From Hyphococcus sp. (GTDB taxonomy: Bacteria; Pseudomonadota; Alphaproteobacteria; Caulobacterales; Parvularculaceae): DNA of 35,117 bases. Positions 8,664 through 17,008 of the stretch are shown here, one piece after another. The notes beneath the pieces are model-generated. The model made no database searches and was not told the DNA's origin. It saw only the letters and a list, made by a program, of their open reading frames with translations. Location of the stretch: NCBI GenBank assembly GCA_021776395.1, contig JAJFFZ010000061.1, forward strand, positions 1-35,117. The letters are read 5' to 3'. The position numbers and the translations under genes are program-made. Positions within the stretch are counted from its first letter, which is position 1, and each line of letters opens with the position of its first letter.

Positions 8664-8690
8664 TCTTCGCCGGGATGAGCGGGGCAAGTG

Positions 8691-10157
8691 TTATCGCCGC
8701 ACCCCAACCTGATCATCCGCCATCGCCAGCAACTGCTCTCCCTCCATTGACGCCACCGGATAGGCGCAATAATCGGCCGCGTAATAAGCGCTGGGCCGGT
8801 GATTGCCCGAGGCGCCGATGCCGCCAAACGGCGCCGCGCCCGAGGCGCCGGTTGTCTGGCGGTTCCAGTTGACGATGCCGGCCTGGCTGAGCGTCAGGAA
8901 TTTCTCCCATTTTGATTTGTCATCGGACAAGAGCCCAGCGGAAAGGCCAAACTTGGTGGCGTTGGCGCGAGCTATCGCGGCGTCAAAATCTTTGACCCGC
9001 CAAACTTTGAGGAGCGGGCCGAAATGTTCTTCATCGGGCACCGCGTCAACACCGGTAACGTCAACAATCCCCGGCGTTACAAAAGCGCCGCCCTCGTCGC
9101 GCTGGCTGAGCGTGCGGATTGGCTTGCCGCCGGCATCCACCAGCTGGTCAAAGGCGCGCTCCAGCCCTTCGGCGACTATTGGCGAAATTACCGGGCCCAT
9201 AAACGGTTGCGGCTCATCAAACGGCGCGCCGATAGTCAACCGGTCCGTGAGCGCCGTCAGCGATTCCATCGCCCGGTCACCTACCGCGCCCTCCGGGATA
9301 ATCAACCGCCGGGCGCAAGTACAACGCTGGCCGGTCGTTAAAAATGCCGACTGCACCACCGCCAGAGCGGCGGCGTCAACATCATCCGTGTCCCACCAAA
9401 TCAGCGGATTATTGCCGCCAAGTTCTAGCGCCAAAATAACGTCGAGCCTCCCGGCAAATTGTTTGTGGATCGCCACCCCGGTCTTGGCGCCGCCGGTGAA
9501 CAAGACGCCGTTAACGCCCTCAGCGCCGGTCAGCGCCGCGCCGGTCTCGCGCGCGCCCTGCACCAGATTGACGACGCCCGCTGGAATGCCTGCCTCAACC
9601 ATGCGTTCAACAATGAACGCGCCCGGGCCCGGGGTTTGTTCGGACGGTTTGAACACCACCGTGTTGCCGGCGATCAGCGCGGGAACAATGTGGCCGTTAG
9701 GCAAGTGCGCCGGAAAATTATACGGGCCCAGCACCGCCATCACCCCATGCGGCTTATGACGCAACACCGCATGGGTGGCGCCGGCAAGGCTCTGGCGTTC
9801 GCCCGTGCGCTCATGATAGGCGCGAATGGAAATATTCACCTTGCCAGCGACAGCGGCGGCCTCGGTTTTGGTTTCCCAATAGGGTTTGCCGGTCTCGCGC
9901 GCGATCAGCTTTGCCAGCGCGTCGCTATCGCGCTCAATCAGGTCGCGATAGCGCTCGATAATTTTGATGCGCTCGGCGAGCGGCGTCAGCGCCCATTCTT
10001 CAAACGCGCCGCGCGCAGCGGCAACGGCTTCGGCTACGTCTTGTTTTGTCGCCGCAGCGCCAGACCATAGCGTCTCGCCCGTCGACGGATCGAGGCTGGT
10101 AAATTGCGCGCCCGCGCCTTCTCGCCACACGCCGTTGATTAAAATTTTATTGCTCAT
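8691..10157 (-). CDS. astD: Succinylglutamate semialdehyde dehydrogenase AstD
   Basis: AstD oxidises N-succinylglutamate 5-semialdehyde to N-succinylglutamate with NAD, the fourth step of the arginine succinyltransferase pathway. The 488-residue protein is a full-length aldehyde dehydrogenase. It has the oxyanion-hole asparagine in GPYNFPAHLPNGH (Asn147), the NAD-binding FTGGAKTG near 220, the general base in LELGGNNPL (Glu245), and the catalytic cysteine in TTGQRCTCARR (Cys279). The LPNGH and GQRCTCARR details are typical of AstD. It starts 4 bp after the astA stop, which indicates cotranscription with astA. The 220 bp gap to astB downstream holds a hairpin-rich repeat. Confidence 0.95.
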   Translation of the reverse strand: MSNKILINGVWREGAGAQFTSLDPSTGETLWSGAAATKQDVAEAVAAARGAFEEWALTPLAERIKIIERYRDLIERDSDALAKLIARETGKPYWETKTEAAAVAGKVNISIRAYHERTGERQSLAGATHAVLRHKPHGVMAVLGPYNFPAHLPNGHIVPALIAGNTVVFKPSEQTPGPGAFIVERMVEAGIPAGVVNLVQGARETGAALTGAEGVNGVLFTGGAKTGVAIHKQFAGRLDVILALELGGNNPLIWWDTDDVDAAALAVVQSAFLTTGQRCTCARRLIIPEGAVGDRAMESLTALTDRLTIGAPFDEPQPFMGPVISPIVAEGLERAFDQLVDAGGKPIRTLSQRDEGGAFVTPGIVDVTGVDAVPDEEHFGPLLKVWRVKDFDAAIARANATKFGLSAGLLSDDKSKWEKFLTLSQAGIVNWNRQTTGASGAAPFGGIGASGNHRPSAYYAADYCAYPVASMEGEQLLAMADDQVGVRR

Positions 10158-10161
10158 CCCA

Positions 10162-11175
10162 TCACCACTCTATCGCGCGCACGGCGTCGCCCTTTTTGAC
10201 GCCGAGCGTTTTCGCCGTCGCCGCATCAATCGAAATTGCATCGCCATCAACCGTCGCCGGCGCGCGCGTCGCCCGGAACGATGCCAGATGTCCGGCGGCC
10301 ATCAACATTAAGGGCGCGGCGCCAACCTCTGCGATTTTCGACACCGTCAGCGTCTTGCTTTTTTTCACCGTCTCAATGTCATCGATCTCTGCATCAACCA
10401 GCGGCCCGCCGTCAAACACGTCAATATAACCGCGATAGGAAAAGCCCTCTTTCAACAGCATATTGAACGCTGGCGCAGCGCCGTCATGGGGCTTGCCGAG
10501 AATATCGCGGGCCGCCTTCGGCAGCAGTGATGCATAGATCGGATGGCGCGGCATCAGATCGGCAATGAACTGATTGCCCATCGCGGAATTTGCGACATCG
10601 GCGACTTCAAATTCCATGTCGAAGAACGGTTTGCCGAGCGCTTCCCAAAACGGCTGCTCGCCATTCGGCCCGCGCCAGCCGCGCAGCTCCGCGCAGACCG
10701 GTGAAGCGATCAATTGCCGATGCAGCGCAATGAAAAGATACCGCGTCTTAGCCAGAAACTTTCCATACCCGCCGCCGCGCGCCTCCGGTGAGAGAAACAG
10801 CGAGCCGACTTCAGAGCATCCGGTAAAGTCGTGGGTCGGCACCAGAAGCCGTCTCTCGACGCGCTTTTTCAATTGTTTGGAAACATGCACGGTCTTGTTG
10901 ATTCTGTAATTGACGAAGCCATGCTCCAGACCGATCGCCGAAAACACCGCCGCAGTGCCAATAACTTTACCGTCATTTTCGAGCACCATCATGTAGACTT
11001 CACCGCCGGGCTCGGAAGCATTTTTAGCAAAGCTTTCGCAGGCAAATTCAACCCGTGGACGCAACGCCGCCGGCTCCGGCGGTAAATTTGTCATGCCGCC
11101 GCCGGATTGTTTGGCGAGCGCTAAAATTTCATCAAAGTCTTCCGCCCGAACCGGGCGCATAAAGGCTTGCGTCAT
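10162..11175 (-). CDS. astA: Arginine N-succinyltransferase AstA
   Basis: AstA transfers succinyl from succinyl-CoA to the alpha-amino group of arginine, the committed step of the pathway. The 337 residues match the single-chain AstA length. The N-terminal MRPVRAEDFDEILALAKQSGGGMTNLP and the internal SEVGSLFLSPEARGGGYGKFLAKTRYLF (GNAT-like CoA-binding segment near 130-150) are characteristic of the family. Its start overlaps the stop of the M20 hydrolase gene by 4 bp (ATGA), and astD follows after 4 bp, so the three genes are translationally coupled. One arginine or ornithine succinyltransferase gene is present, not the paired AruF/AruG arrangement of Pseudomonas. Confidence 0.95.
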   Translation of the reverse strand: MTQAFMRPVRAEDFDEILALAKQSGGGMTNLPPEPAALRPRVEFACESFAKNASEPGGEVYMMVLENDGKVIGTAAVFSAIGLEHGFVNYRINKTVHVSKQLKKRVERRLLVPTHDFTGCSEVGSLFLSPEARGGGYGKFLAKTRYLFIALHRQLIASPVCAELRGWRGPNGEQPFWEALGKPFFDMEFEVADVANSAMGNQFIADLMPRHPIYASLLPKAARDILGKPHDGAAPAFNMLLKEGFSYRGYIDVFDGGPLVDAEIDDIETVKKSKTLTVSKIAEVGAAPLMLMAAGHLASFRATRAPATVDGDAISIDAATAKTLGVKKGDAVRAIEW

Positions 11176-12425
11176 CGGCTTGGCTCCTTTGTATCTCCGC
11201 CGCCGGGGATTGCGATATCGCCGGCGGCAATTTTTAACAGCAACAGCGCAGAAAGCTTCGCGCGCTCCACCAGACTGTCGAGCTGTGCGTATTCTTGCGC
11301 TGAATGAATATTGGCGCCGCGCACGCCGAGCGTATCGATCACCGGAATGCCGGCCGCCGCAATATTATTGCCGTCGCAACACCCGCCGGTCGGCTGCCAG
11401 GCGATATCAAGGCCAAGCTCGGCGCCGGTGGCTTTCAGCGCGTCAAAAAACGCTTTGAGCGCCGGCGTCATCGGCTTTGGCGGGCGGGTAAATCCGCCGG
11501 TCAGCTCCGCCTCATAGCCCTCGCGGCTATTGATCGGGTCGATCAGCGAGCTTAGCTGCGCCATAAACCAGTCGGCGTCGCCGGGCTGTTCAAGGCGCAC
11601 ATTAAACCGCACTACCGCCAGCCCCGGCACAACATTATTCGGACCGCCGCCGTCAACGCGTGCAACATTCACTGTCAGCCCTTCGCGCGCGCCGGTCAGC
11701 TTATCAACGCCGGTGATAAATTCCGCAGCGGCGGCGAGCGCATTGCGGCCAAGATGATGTTCGCGTCCCGCATGGGCGCTCTTGCCGCGAATGACCGCCG
11801 CAAAATTGCCCGAGCCTTTGCGCGCGCCGGCGAGCGTGCCGTCCGCAAGCGCCGGCTCATAAACGCAGGCAAATTGCGCGCGCTTTGCCGCCGCCTCGAG
11901 CATATGCGCCGAGCCATGCGAGCCGATTTCTTCGTCCGCGTTGATCAGCACCTCGTAGCCGATTTTGTCGGCGAACTCGGATTGCTCGATCACTTTCAAC
12001 GCATAGAGCATGACCAGAAGACCGCCCTTCATATCGGCGGCGCCGGGCGCATTTAACCGGTCATCGTCAAGAAATTTCTCACCCTGAAACGGATGGTCCG
12101 CTGCAAAGACCGTATCCATATGTCCCGCCAGCAACACACGTACTGGCGCCTGGGGCCGTTTGACTAAGCGTAGCATGTCGCCAATCGGCTTGGCCTCCGC
12201 CGCGCCTTCATTGGTAACGATTTGGTGCGGCTTTGAGGCCACGGTTTCAACATCCGCGTCGAGCCCGCCAAAGGCGTCGCCGAGGACCGCATGCATGCGT
12301 TTGAGGCCCTCAAGATTGCCGCTGCCGGAATTGATGGCGCACCAGGCCCGCAAAGTCGCGGTCATTTCTGCCCGCTTGTCGTCCAGATAGCCAAGATTGC
12401 CCGCGAACTTGTTGATATTGCTCAT
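11172..12425 (-). CDS. M20 family metallohydrolase, candidate N-succinylglutamate desuccinylase
   Basis: This is a zinc-dependent amidohydrolase of the M20 family (carboxypeptidase G2/ArgE/DapE group). The motifs are intact: LLAGHMDTVF (first metal His and Asp), APGAADMKGG (bridging Asp), INADEEIGSHGS (catalytic Glu pair), and the C-terminal GANIHSAQEY histidine. A dimerisation insert sits between, around VIRGKSAHAGREHHLG. I start it at the ATG at 12425, giving MSNINKF; the longer frame begins at a TTG at 12452 and is less likely. It is first in the ast operon and overlaps astA by ATGA. The usual last enzyme, AstE, belongs to a different metalloprotein family and is not in the window. Since DapE shows that M20 enzymes can remove succinyl groups, a desuccinylase role is a reasonable inference, not shown. 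Confidence 0.85.
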   Translation of the reverse strand: MSNINKFAGNLGYLDDKRAEMTATLRAWCAINSGSGNLEGLKRMHAVLGDAFGGLDADVETVASKPHQIVTNEGAAEAKPIGDMLRLVKRPQAPVRVLLAGHMDTVFAADHPFQGEKFLDDDRLNAPGAADMKGGLLVMLYALKVIEQSEFADKIGYEVLINADEEIGSHGSAHMLEAAAKRAQFACVYEPALADGTLAGARKGSGNFAAVIRGKSAHAGREHHLGRNALAAAAEFITGVDKLTGAREGLTVNVARVDGGGPNNVVPGLAVVRFNVRLEQPGDADWFMAQLSSLIDPINSREGYEAELTGGFTRPPKPMTPALKAFFDALKATGAELGLDIAWQPTGGCCDGNNIAAAGIPVIDTLGVRGANIHSAQEYAQLDSLVERAKLSALLLLKIAAGDIAIPGGGDTKEPSR

Positions 12426-12477
12426 AGCCGAAAGCACTAGCGAAGGCGGCAAGGCCCCGCAAGGAGGCCCGCAAAGC

Positions 12478-12507
12478 TTTTCATTCCGGCGCGAACGCTT
12501 CTATAGT
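12478..12507 (+). promoter_or_regulatory. Predicted promoter of hpnN
   Basis: TATAGT at 12502-12507 is a good -10 element. A TTTTCA/TTTCAT sequence at 12478-12484 lies 17-18 bp upstream as a weak -35. Transcription would begin near 12514, downstream of the GTG at 12509, which argues for the ATG at 12566 as the hpnN start. The site lies in the 140 bp between the divergent M20 hydrolase and hpnN genes. Confidence 0.45.
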
Positions 12508-12565
12508 TGTGGCGGAGCAGATTTTTGGCAATTCCTTCAATCCGGGGCACTCAGACACCGCTAAG

Positions 12566-15181
12566 ATGTTGCATTTAATAGAGAAGATCCTGATCGCCTG
12601 GGCGGACGCGGCAAGGCGCGGCGGCCTGGCGCTAGCGCTTGGTTTTGTCGCCGTGACGGGGTTGGCTGGCTATTACGCCGCGACCCATCTCAAGGTAAAC
12701 ACCGACACCAGCGCAATGCTCGACCCGTCGTTGCCGTTTCAGCTACGCGCGGCGGCGCTGCGCAACGCCTTTCCGCATACCAAGACCGACATCATTGTCA
12801 TCGCGCGGGCAAAAACGCTGGACGAAGCTGATGCGTTTGTCGCTGACTTGCGCGCTGGCGTCGCCAACGAGCAAACCGCCTTCACCAGCGTTTTTGCGCC
12901 CGCACAAGAGCCGTTCTTTCAACAAAACGGGTTGCTCTATCTTAGCGAGGATGCGCTTGAAGACCGGCTGACGCAGATGTCGAAAGCCTCCGGGCTGATT
13001 GAGACGCTGATCAAAAGCCCGACCATCGGCACATTATTCACCACCCTTGCCGGCAATGACAAACTCGCCGAGCGCTCAGACCTCGGCCAGAACACGCTGC
13101 AACAGCTCTACAAAGAGTTGAGCGTTGTTGTTGAAGCGAGTATCGAAGGAGAGGTCAGACCATTCTCGTGGATGGGTGCGCTGGACCACGAGATCGGCGC
13201 CAGCGACAGCCATACGCGGCTCCTATACGCAACACCGGTGCTCGACTTTACCCGGCTGCAACCGGCCAAAGCCGGCATCGAAGTTCTGCGCAAAGAAATT
13301 GACGCGCTGTCTCAAAAATATAGCGGCCGGGTCGAGGCCTATGTCACCGGCGATCCGGCGTTGCGGGTGGAAGAGCTTGAAGCGGTCACCACCGGCATCG
13401 GCATGTCGATGGCGCTTTCGCTTATCCTGGTGAGCCTGCTTTTGCTGCTGTGTTACCGCTCCGCAGCAATGGTGGTGCTAACCTTGACCGGCCTCATCAT
13501 CACCTTGGTTTTGACGTCAGCTTTTGCAGCTGCGTTTATGGGCGAGTTAAATCTGGTTTCGGTCGCCTTTACGGTGTTGCTGATCGGGCTGGGGCTCGAT
13601 TTTGCCATCCACCTCCTCTTACATGTGCAAGAGCGCCGCGATGATGGCCAGGACAACGCCGCCGCGCTCACCGGCGCCTTGCATGAGGTTGGCCCGGCGA
13701 TGGCGCTGGCCGCGCCGACAACGGCGCTGGCGTTTTTATCTTTTGTGCCGACGAAGTTCGACGGCATCGCCCAACTCGGGATGATTTCCGCCGCCGGGGT
13801 GATTATCGCCTTTATGGTTTCCGTCACTTTCCTGCCGGCGGCGTTGGCGCGCCTGCCCGCCGCTAAAATCAAAAAACGAAGCGGGCGCATTCGCGCGATT
13901 TTTCAATCGCTGTCAAAGGTCGCGGGACCGGTAGCGTTTGTGACCATTCTGATCGGTATTTTTGCGCTCCTGTTAATGCCGCAGGTGCGCTTTGACGCCG
14001 ACCAGATGTCACTGCGCAATCCTAACGCGCCCTCCGTCATCGGCTTCAATATGCTGTTTGACGACGCCGCGACCGTGCCCTACCGGCTGACCCGGCTGGT
14101 CGGCAGCGAGGCGGCCGCGCGCGAAACCTCAACCGAGGCGGCGGCGCTGCCATCGGTCGCCAGCACCCGGTCATTGCCGGATTTCGTGCCTGAAGATCAG
14201 GACGAAAAGCTCGAATTAATCGATTTCGCGGCGGGAACACTGGTGTTCGCCCTCGCCGCCGAACCCGCCAGCATTGAAGGCCCCCCTGCAACAGAGGGTA
14301 TCGCCAAATTACAGGCCCGGCTCAAAGAAGCGTATACGGACGGCCCGGGCGCACGCCTTGCCGCTCTACTCAGCGATTTGGCGGCGGCGGGCGATCCAGC
14401 CGCGATAGAGCGTCTTGAGCAGAATGTTTTTCGCTATTGGCCGCAACTGGTTGACCGCCTGAGCGCGCAGATGAACGCTGACTATATTGATGTCGATAGT
14501 TTGCCCGCCTCATTACGCGAGCGATATTTATCGGCGGACGGTATCTGGCGCGTCGATATTCTTCCCAAACAGGACCTACGCGACAACAATGCGCTCAACG
14601 CATTTGTCGACGAAGTCGAAAAACATTTTCCCGATCTTACCGGCGGCGCGCTGCAATCGAAAAAGGCTGGCGAGGTTATTTCCAATGCGATGCTCCAGGC
14701 GACGTTGATTGCGTTTGCCGTGATCGCCGTTTTCCTATGGCTGTTGGTGCGGCGCATCCTCACCGTGCTGCTGGTTCTGTTTCCATTGTTGCTCGCCGCC
14801 ATCCTCACCGCTGCAACCGGCGTTTTGCTGGACGCGCCGTTTAACTACGCCAACGTCATCGTCTTGCCGTTGCTGATCGGCATTGGCGTCCATAGCGGCA
14901 TCCATCTGGTGATGCGCCACGACCAGATCACCGCCGGCGAAGGCGTCTATGGCACATCAACGCCGCGGGCGGTTTTGTTTGCGGCGTTGACCACGGTCGC
15001 CTCCTTTGGCAGCTTGATGTTGTCGCCGCATCGCGGCACGGCCAGCATGGGCGAGTTGCTGACCATCGCCCTCGCGATCACGTTAATTTGTACGCTAGTG
15101 GTTTTACCGGCGGCTTTTAATTACGCCGACAAGCGCCTCAAAAGCCGCCTTGAAGCTATGGCCAATCGTCGTAATAGCTAG
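12566..15181 (+). CDS. hpnN: Hopanoid biosynthesis-associated RND transporter HpnN (MMPL family)
   Basis: This inner-membrane MMPL/RND-type transporter is needed in Rhodopseudomonas palustris to move hopanoids to the outer membrane. The roughly 871-residue protein is two repeats. Each is one helix, a large periplasmic domain, then five helices. The first helix is at about 20-40, the first helix bundle lies between about 275 and 480 (with a GLGLDFAIHLLLHVQERR motif), and the second bundle at about 710-860 (with GIGVHSGIHLVMRH). The frame extends to a GTG at 12509, but the ATG at 12566 is preferred because a -10 element lies at 12502-12507 and the product then begins MLHLIEKIL like its relatives. 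HpnN is recognised by the two-copy MMPL layout and by hpnM following 186 bp downstream. Confidence 0.9.
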   Translation: MLHLIEKILIAWADAARRGGLALALGFVAVTGLAGYYAATHLKVNTDTSAMLDPSLPFQLRAAALRNAFPHTKTDIIVIARAKTLDEADAFVADLRAGVANEQTAFTSVFAPAQEPFFQQNGLLYLSEDALEDRLTQMSKASGLIETLIKSPTIGTLFTTLAGNDKLAERSDLGQNTLQQLYKELSVVVEASIEGEVRPFSWMGALDHEIGASDSHTRLLYATPVLDFTRLQPAKAGIEVLRKEIDALSQKYSGRVEAYVTGDPALRVEELEAVTTGIGMSMALSLILVSLLLLLCYRSAAMVVLTLTGLIITLVLTSAFAAAFMGELNLVSVAFTVLLIGLGLDFAIHLLLHVQERRDDGQDNAAALTGALHEVGPAMALAAPTTALAFLSFVPTKFDGIAQLGMISAAGVIIAFMVSVTFLPAALARLPAAKIKKRSGRIRAIFQSLSKVAGPVAFVTILIGIFALLLMPQVRFDADQMSLRNPNAPSVIGFNMLFDDAATVPYRLTRLVGSEAAARETSTEAAALPSVASTRSLPDFVPEDQDEKLELIDFAAGTLVFALAAEPASIEGPPATEGIAKLQARLKEAYTDGPGARLAALLSDLAAAGDPAAIERLEQNVFRYWPQLVDRLSAQMNADYIDVDSLPASLRERYLSADGIWRVDILPKQDLRDNNALNAFVDEVEKHFPDLTGGALQSKKAGEVISNAMLQATLIAFAVIAVFLWLLVRRILTVLLVLFPLLLAAILTAATGVLLDAPFNYANVIVLPLLIGIGVHSGIHLVMRHDQITAGEGVYGTSTPRAVLFAALTTVASFGSLMLSPHRGTASMGELLTIALAITLICTLVVLPAAFNYADKRLKSRLEAMANRRNS

Positions 15182-15367
15182 GATAAACAATCTGCTACTT
15201 GGAAATTCGATGAAATTAGGTTAATCGGCTCATAAGCCCTCCTGCGGGCCAAAAACCACACCCGCCATCTTATTGTCGGCATCATGCTGGAATAGCGCCG
15301 CAATCAGACCATATAGTTTCAAATCTCACACCGGCCCACCGGCCGCGCATCTAACAGGGTAGCATCG

Positions 15368-16000
15368 ATGTTTATGTCTCGGGTTCGCATTTTCGCCGCG
15401 CTGATTGCAGCGGCATCAATTACCGCGCCGGTCCAGGCTGCGGACGAGCCGGCCGCGGCGGAAGCGGAAAATTCGCGAATTGAGGCTGCGATCGCCTTCG
15501 CCAAAGCGCTGACCAATGGCGCCACCGTCGCCCTCACCGATGAAACTGTTGACGAGGCGACGCGGCTTGAGAATTTTCGCGTGGTGCTCGCCGACGGGCT
15601 CGCACTCGACACGATTGGCAAGTTTATGCTCGGCGCCACGCGCAAAACCATGAGTGATGAACAGACCGCGCGCTATAACGCTATCTTTCCGCAATATATT
15701 ACGAAACTCTACGCCGAACAGTTTGACGAAATTGTCGGCAAGCCGCTGGAAGTCGTTGACGCAAAACAAATCGGCGCCCGCGACGTCATCGTCCGCACCC
15801 AATTTGAGCGCAAAGACAACGCGCCGATCATGGTCGACTGGCGGGTGCGCGAACTACGCTCCGGCGAACGCAAAGCCATCGACATCATCGTCTCCGGCGT
15901 TTCCATCATGCTCGTCAAACGCGAAGAGTTTTCATCGTTTATTGAAACGAACGGGGTAGATGCATTGCTGGATCGGTTGGAAGCGGAAGCGAAGAGTTAA
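15368..16000 (+). CDS. hpnM: HpnM / MlaC-like periplasmic phospholipid- or hopanoid-binding protein
   Basis: This is a secreted protein of the MlaC/Ttg2D family, the soluble lipid carriers that work with membrane transporters. The 210 residues start with a clean signal peptide (residues 1-24) and probable cleavage after APVQA. The mature part has the family pattern: an LENFRVVLADGLALDTIGKFMLG segment near 75-98, then Q(T)ARYNAIFPQYITKLYAEQF, and the beta-rich VDWRVRELRSGERKAIDIIVSGVSIMLVKREEFSSFI end. An AGGGT ribosome-binding site supports the start at 15368. Next to hpnN it fits HpnM, the hopanoid-cluster member of this family. Its cargo is inferred from context. A general Mla role cannot be excluded, but no mlaEFD genes are present. 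Confidence 0.87.
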   Translation: MFMSRVRIFAALIAAASITAPVQAADEPAAAEAENSRIEAAIAFAKALTNGATVALTDETVDEATRLENFRVVLADGLALDTIGKFMLGATRKTMSDEQTARYNAIFPQYITKLYAEQFDEIVGKPLEVVDAKQIGARDVIVRTQFERKDNAPIMVDWRVRELRSGERKAIDIIVSGVSIMLVKREEFSSFIETNGVDALLDRLEAEAKS

Positions 16001-16003
16001 GTG

Positions 16004-16046
16004 GGGATTGGGAAGAAAATGTCTAATCCCTAAAACCTAATCCCTA
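16004..16046. terminator. Possible bidirectional terminator with duplicated decamer
   Basis: In the gap between the convergent hpnM and ispA genes, GGGATT at 16004-16009 can pair with AATCCC at 16025-16030 or at 16039-16044. The decamer CTAATCCCTA occurs twice, at 16023-16032 and 16037-16046, separated by four bases. The stem is short and has no long T run, so terminator function is a weak inference. The direct repeat itself is certain. Confidence 0.35.
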
Positions 16047-16048
16047 GT

Positions 16049-16936
16049 CTAACTCTTCCGCTCAAAAACAAAATCCGCCGCGCCCTTCAGCGGCGCCGAC
16101 GCATCTCCAAACCGATCCAAATGCGCCTTCGCGCTTTCCACCAGCGCGGCCGCTTTGGCTTTAGCGCCGTCCATGCCGAACAGTTTGATGAAGGTCGCCT
16201 TGTCCATTTCGCTGTCTTGACCGACCGGCTTGCCGAGCGCTTGCGCGTCGCTGGTCTCATCGAGGATGTCATCGACAATTTGAAAGGCGAGACCGAGGTC
16301 TTCGGCATAGGCGCTGAGCGCTGTGATCTCATCTTCCGATCCGCCGCCGACAATGCCGCCCCCGACCGCGCCAAAGCGAATAAGGGCGCCGGTTTTCAGG
16401 CGCTGTAACTGGGTGACGCCAGCAAGATCGAAATTCTTTTGCTCGGCATAGATATCAATCATCTGACCGCCAACCATGCCGGCCTTGCCGCTCGCGCGGG
16501 CCAGCTCCAGCGCCAGCGCGCAGCGGATATTGGCGTCGGGATGGGTTTGTTCTTCCGCCAGGATTTCAAAGGCCTGGGTCAACAAGGCGTCGCCTGCAAG
16601 GATCGCGGTGGCGTCGTCATATTTCTTATGCACCGACGGCCGCCCGCGCCGCAGATCGCTATCATCCATCGCCGGTAAATCGTCATGGATGAGGCTGTAA
16701 CAATGGATCATTTCCACCGCACAGCCGACCCGGACCGAGCGGGTGCGCGGGCAATCAAACATATCCGCCGCGCCGACTACCAGAAACGGACGCAGCCTTT
16801 TGCCGCCGTCAAGCGCGCCCCAGCGCATAGCGTCCGCCACTCGGCCGAGCGGTCCGTTCTGGGTCGGCAGGAACTCATCGAGCGCGGTCTCCACCAACGC
16901 GGCGGTTTCCTTAATGGTTTGAGCAAATACAGACAT
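16049..16936 (-). CDS. ispA: Polyprenyl synthetase, farnesyl diphosphate synthase type
   Basis: This prenyltransferase condenses isopentenyl diphosphate with allylic diphosphates, most likely up to farnesyl diphosphate, which feeds squalene and hopanoid synthesis. It has about 295 residues, the usual IspA length. Visible are GGKRLRPF near 48, the first aspartate-rich motif IHDDLPAMDDSDLRRGRP (DDxxxxD), GDALLTQAFE, KTGALI, and the second aspartate-rich motif FQIVDDILD. I start it at the ATG at 16936, preceded by GAAGG; the frame reaches a GTG at 16948. A strong hairpin lies just upstream at 16957-16982, so transcription from the upstream gene may be interrupted. Geranylgeranyl synthase activity is possible, but short length and context favour FPP. 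Confidence 0.9.
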   Translation of the reverse strand: MSVFAQTIKETAALVETALDEFLPTQNGPLGRVADAMRWGALDGGKRLRPFLVVGAADMFDCPRTRSVRVGCAVEMIHCYSLIHDDLPAMDDSDLRRGRPSVHKKYDDATAILAGDALLTQAFEILAEEQTHPDANIRCALALELARASGKAGMVGGQMIDIYAEQKNFDLAGVTQLQRLKTGALIRFGAVGGGIVGGGSEDEITALSAYAEDLGLAFQIVDDILDETSDAQALGKPVGQDSEMDKATFIKLFGMDGAKAKAAALVESAKAHLDRFGDASAPLKGAADFVFERKS

Positions 16937-16956
16937 GGCCGCCTTCACTTAGCAAA

Positions 16957-16982
16957 ACGAGCGCGGCTATTAGCGCGCTCGT
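16957..16982 (-). terminator. Strong hairpin with short U run upstream of ispA
   Basis: ACGAGCGCG (16957-16965) and CGCGCTCGT (16974-16982) form a perfect 9 bp GC-rich stem with an 8-base loop. Read on the minus strand it is followed by TTTT. It lies between the stop of the zinc-finger gene (17009) and the ispA start (16936), about 20 bases before the ATG. It could end the upstream transcript or act as an attenuator or leader hairpin for ispA. Confidence 0.6.
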
Positions 16983-17008
16983 CCAACCGGCTCAACCCGC
17001 CACGTAAA

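Noticed and set aside
8803-9759. 318-codon plus-strand open frame opposite astD
   Set aside because: Shadow frame produced by GC-rich codon bias; Ser/Pro/Ala-rich product without domain character.
15225-15260. Terminator after hpnN from GCCC and GGGC segments
   Set aside because: The stem is only about four base pairs and has no T run.
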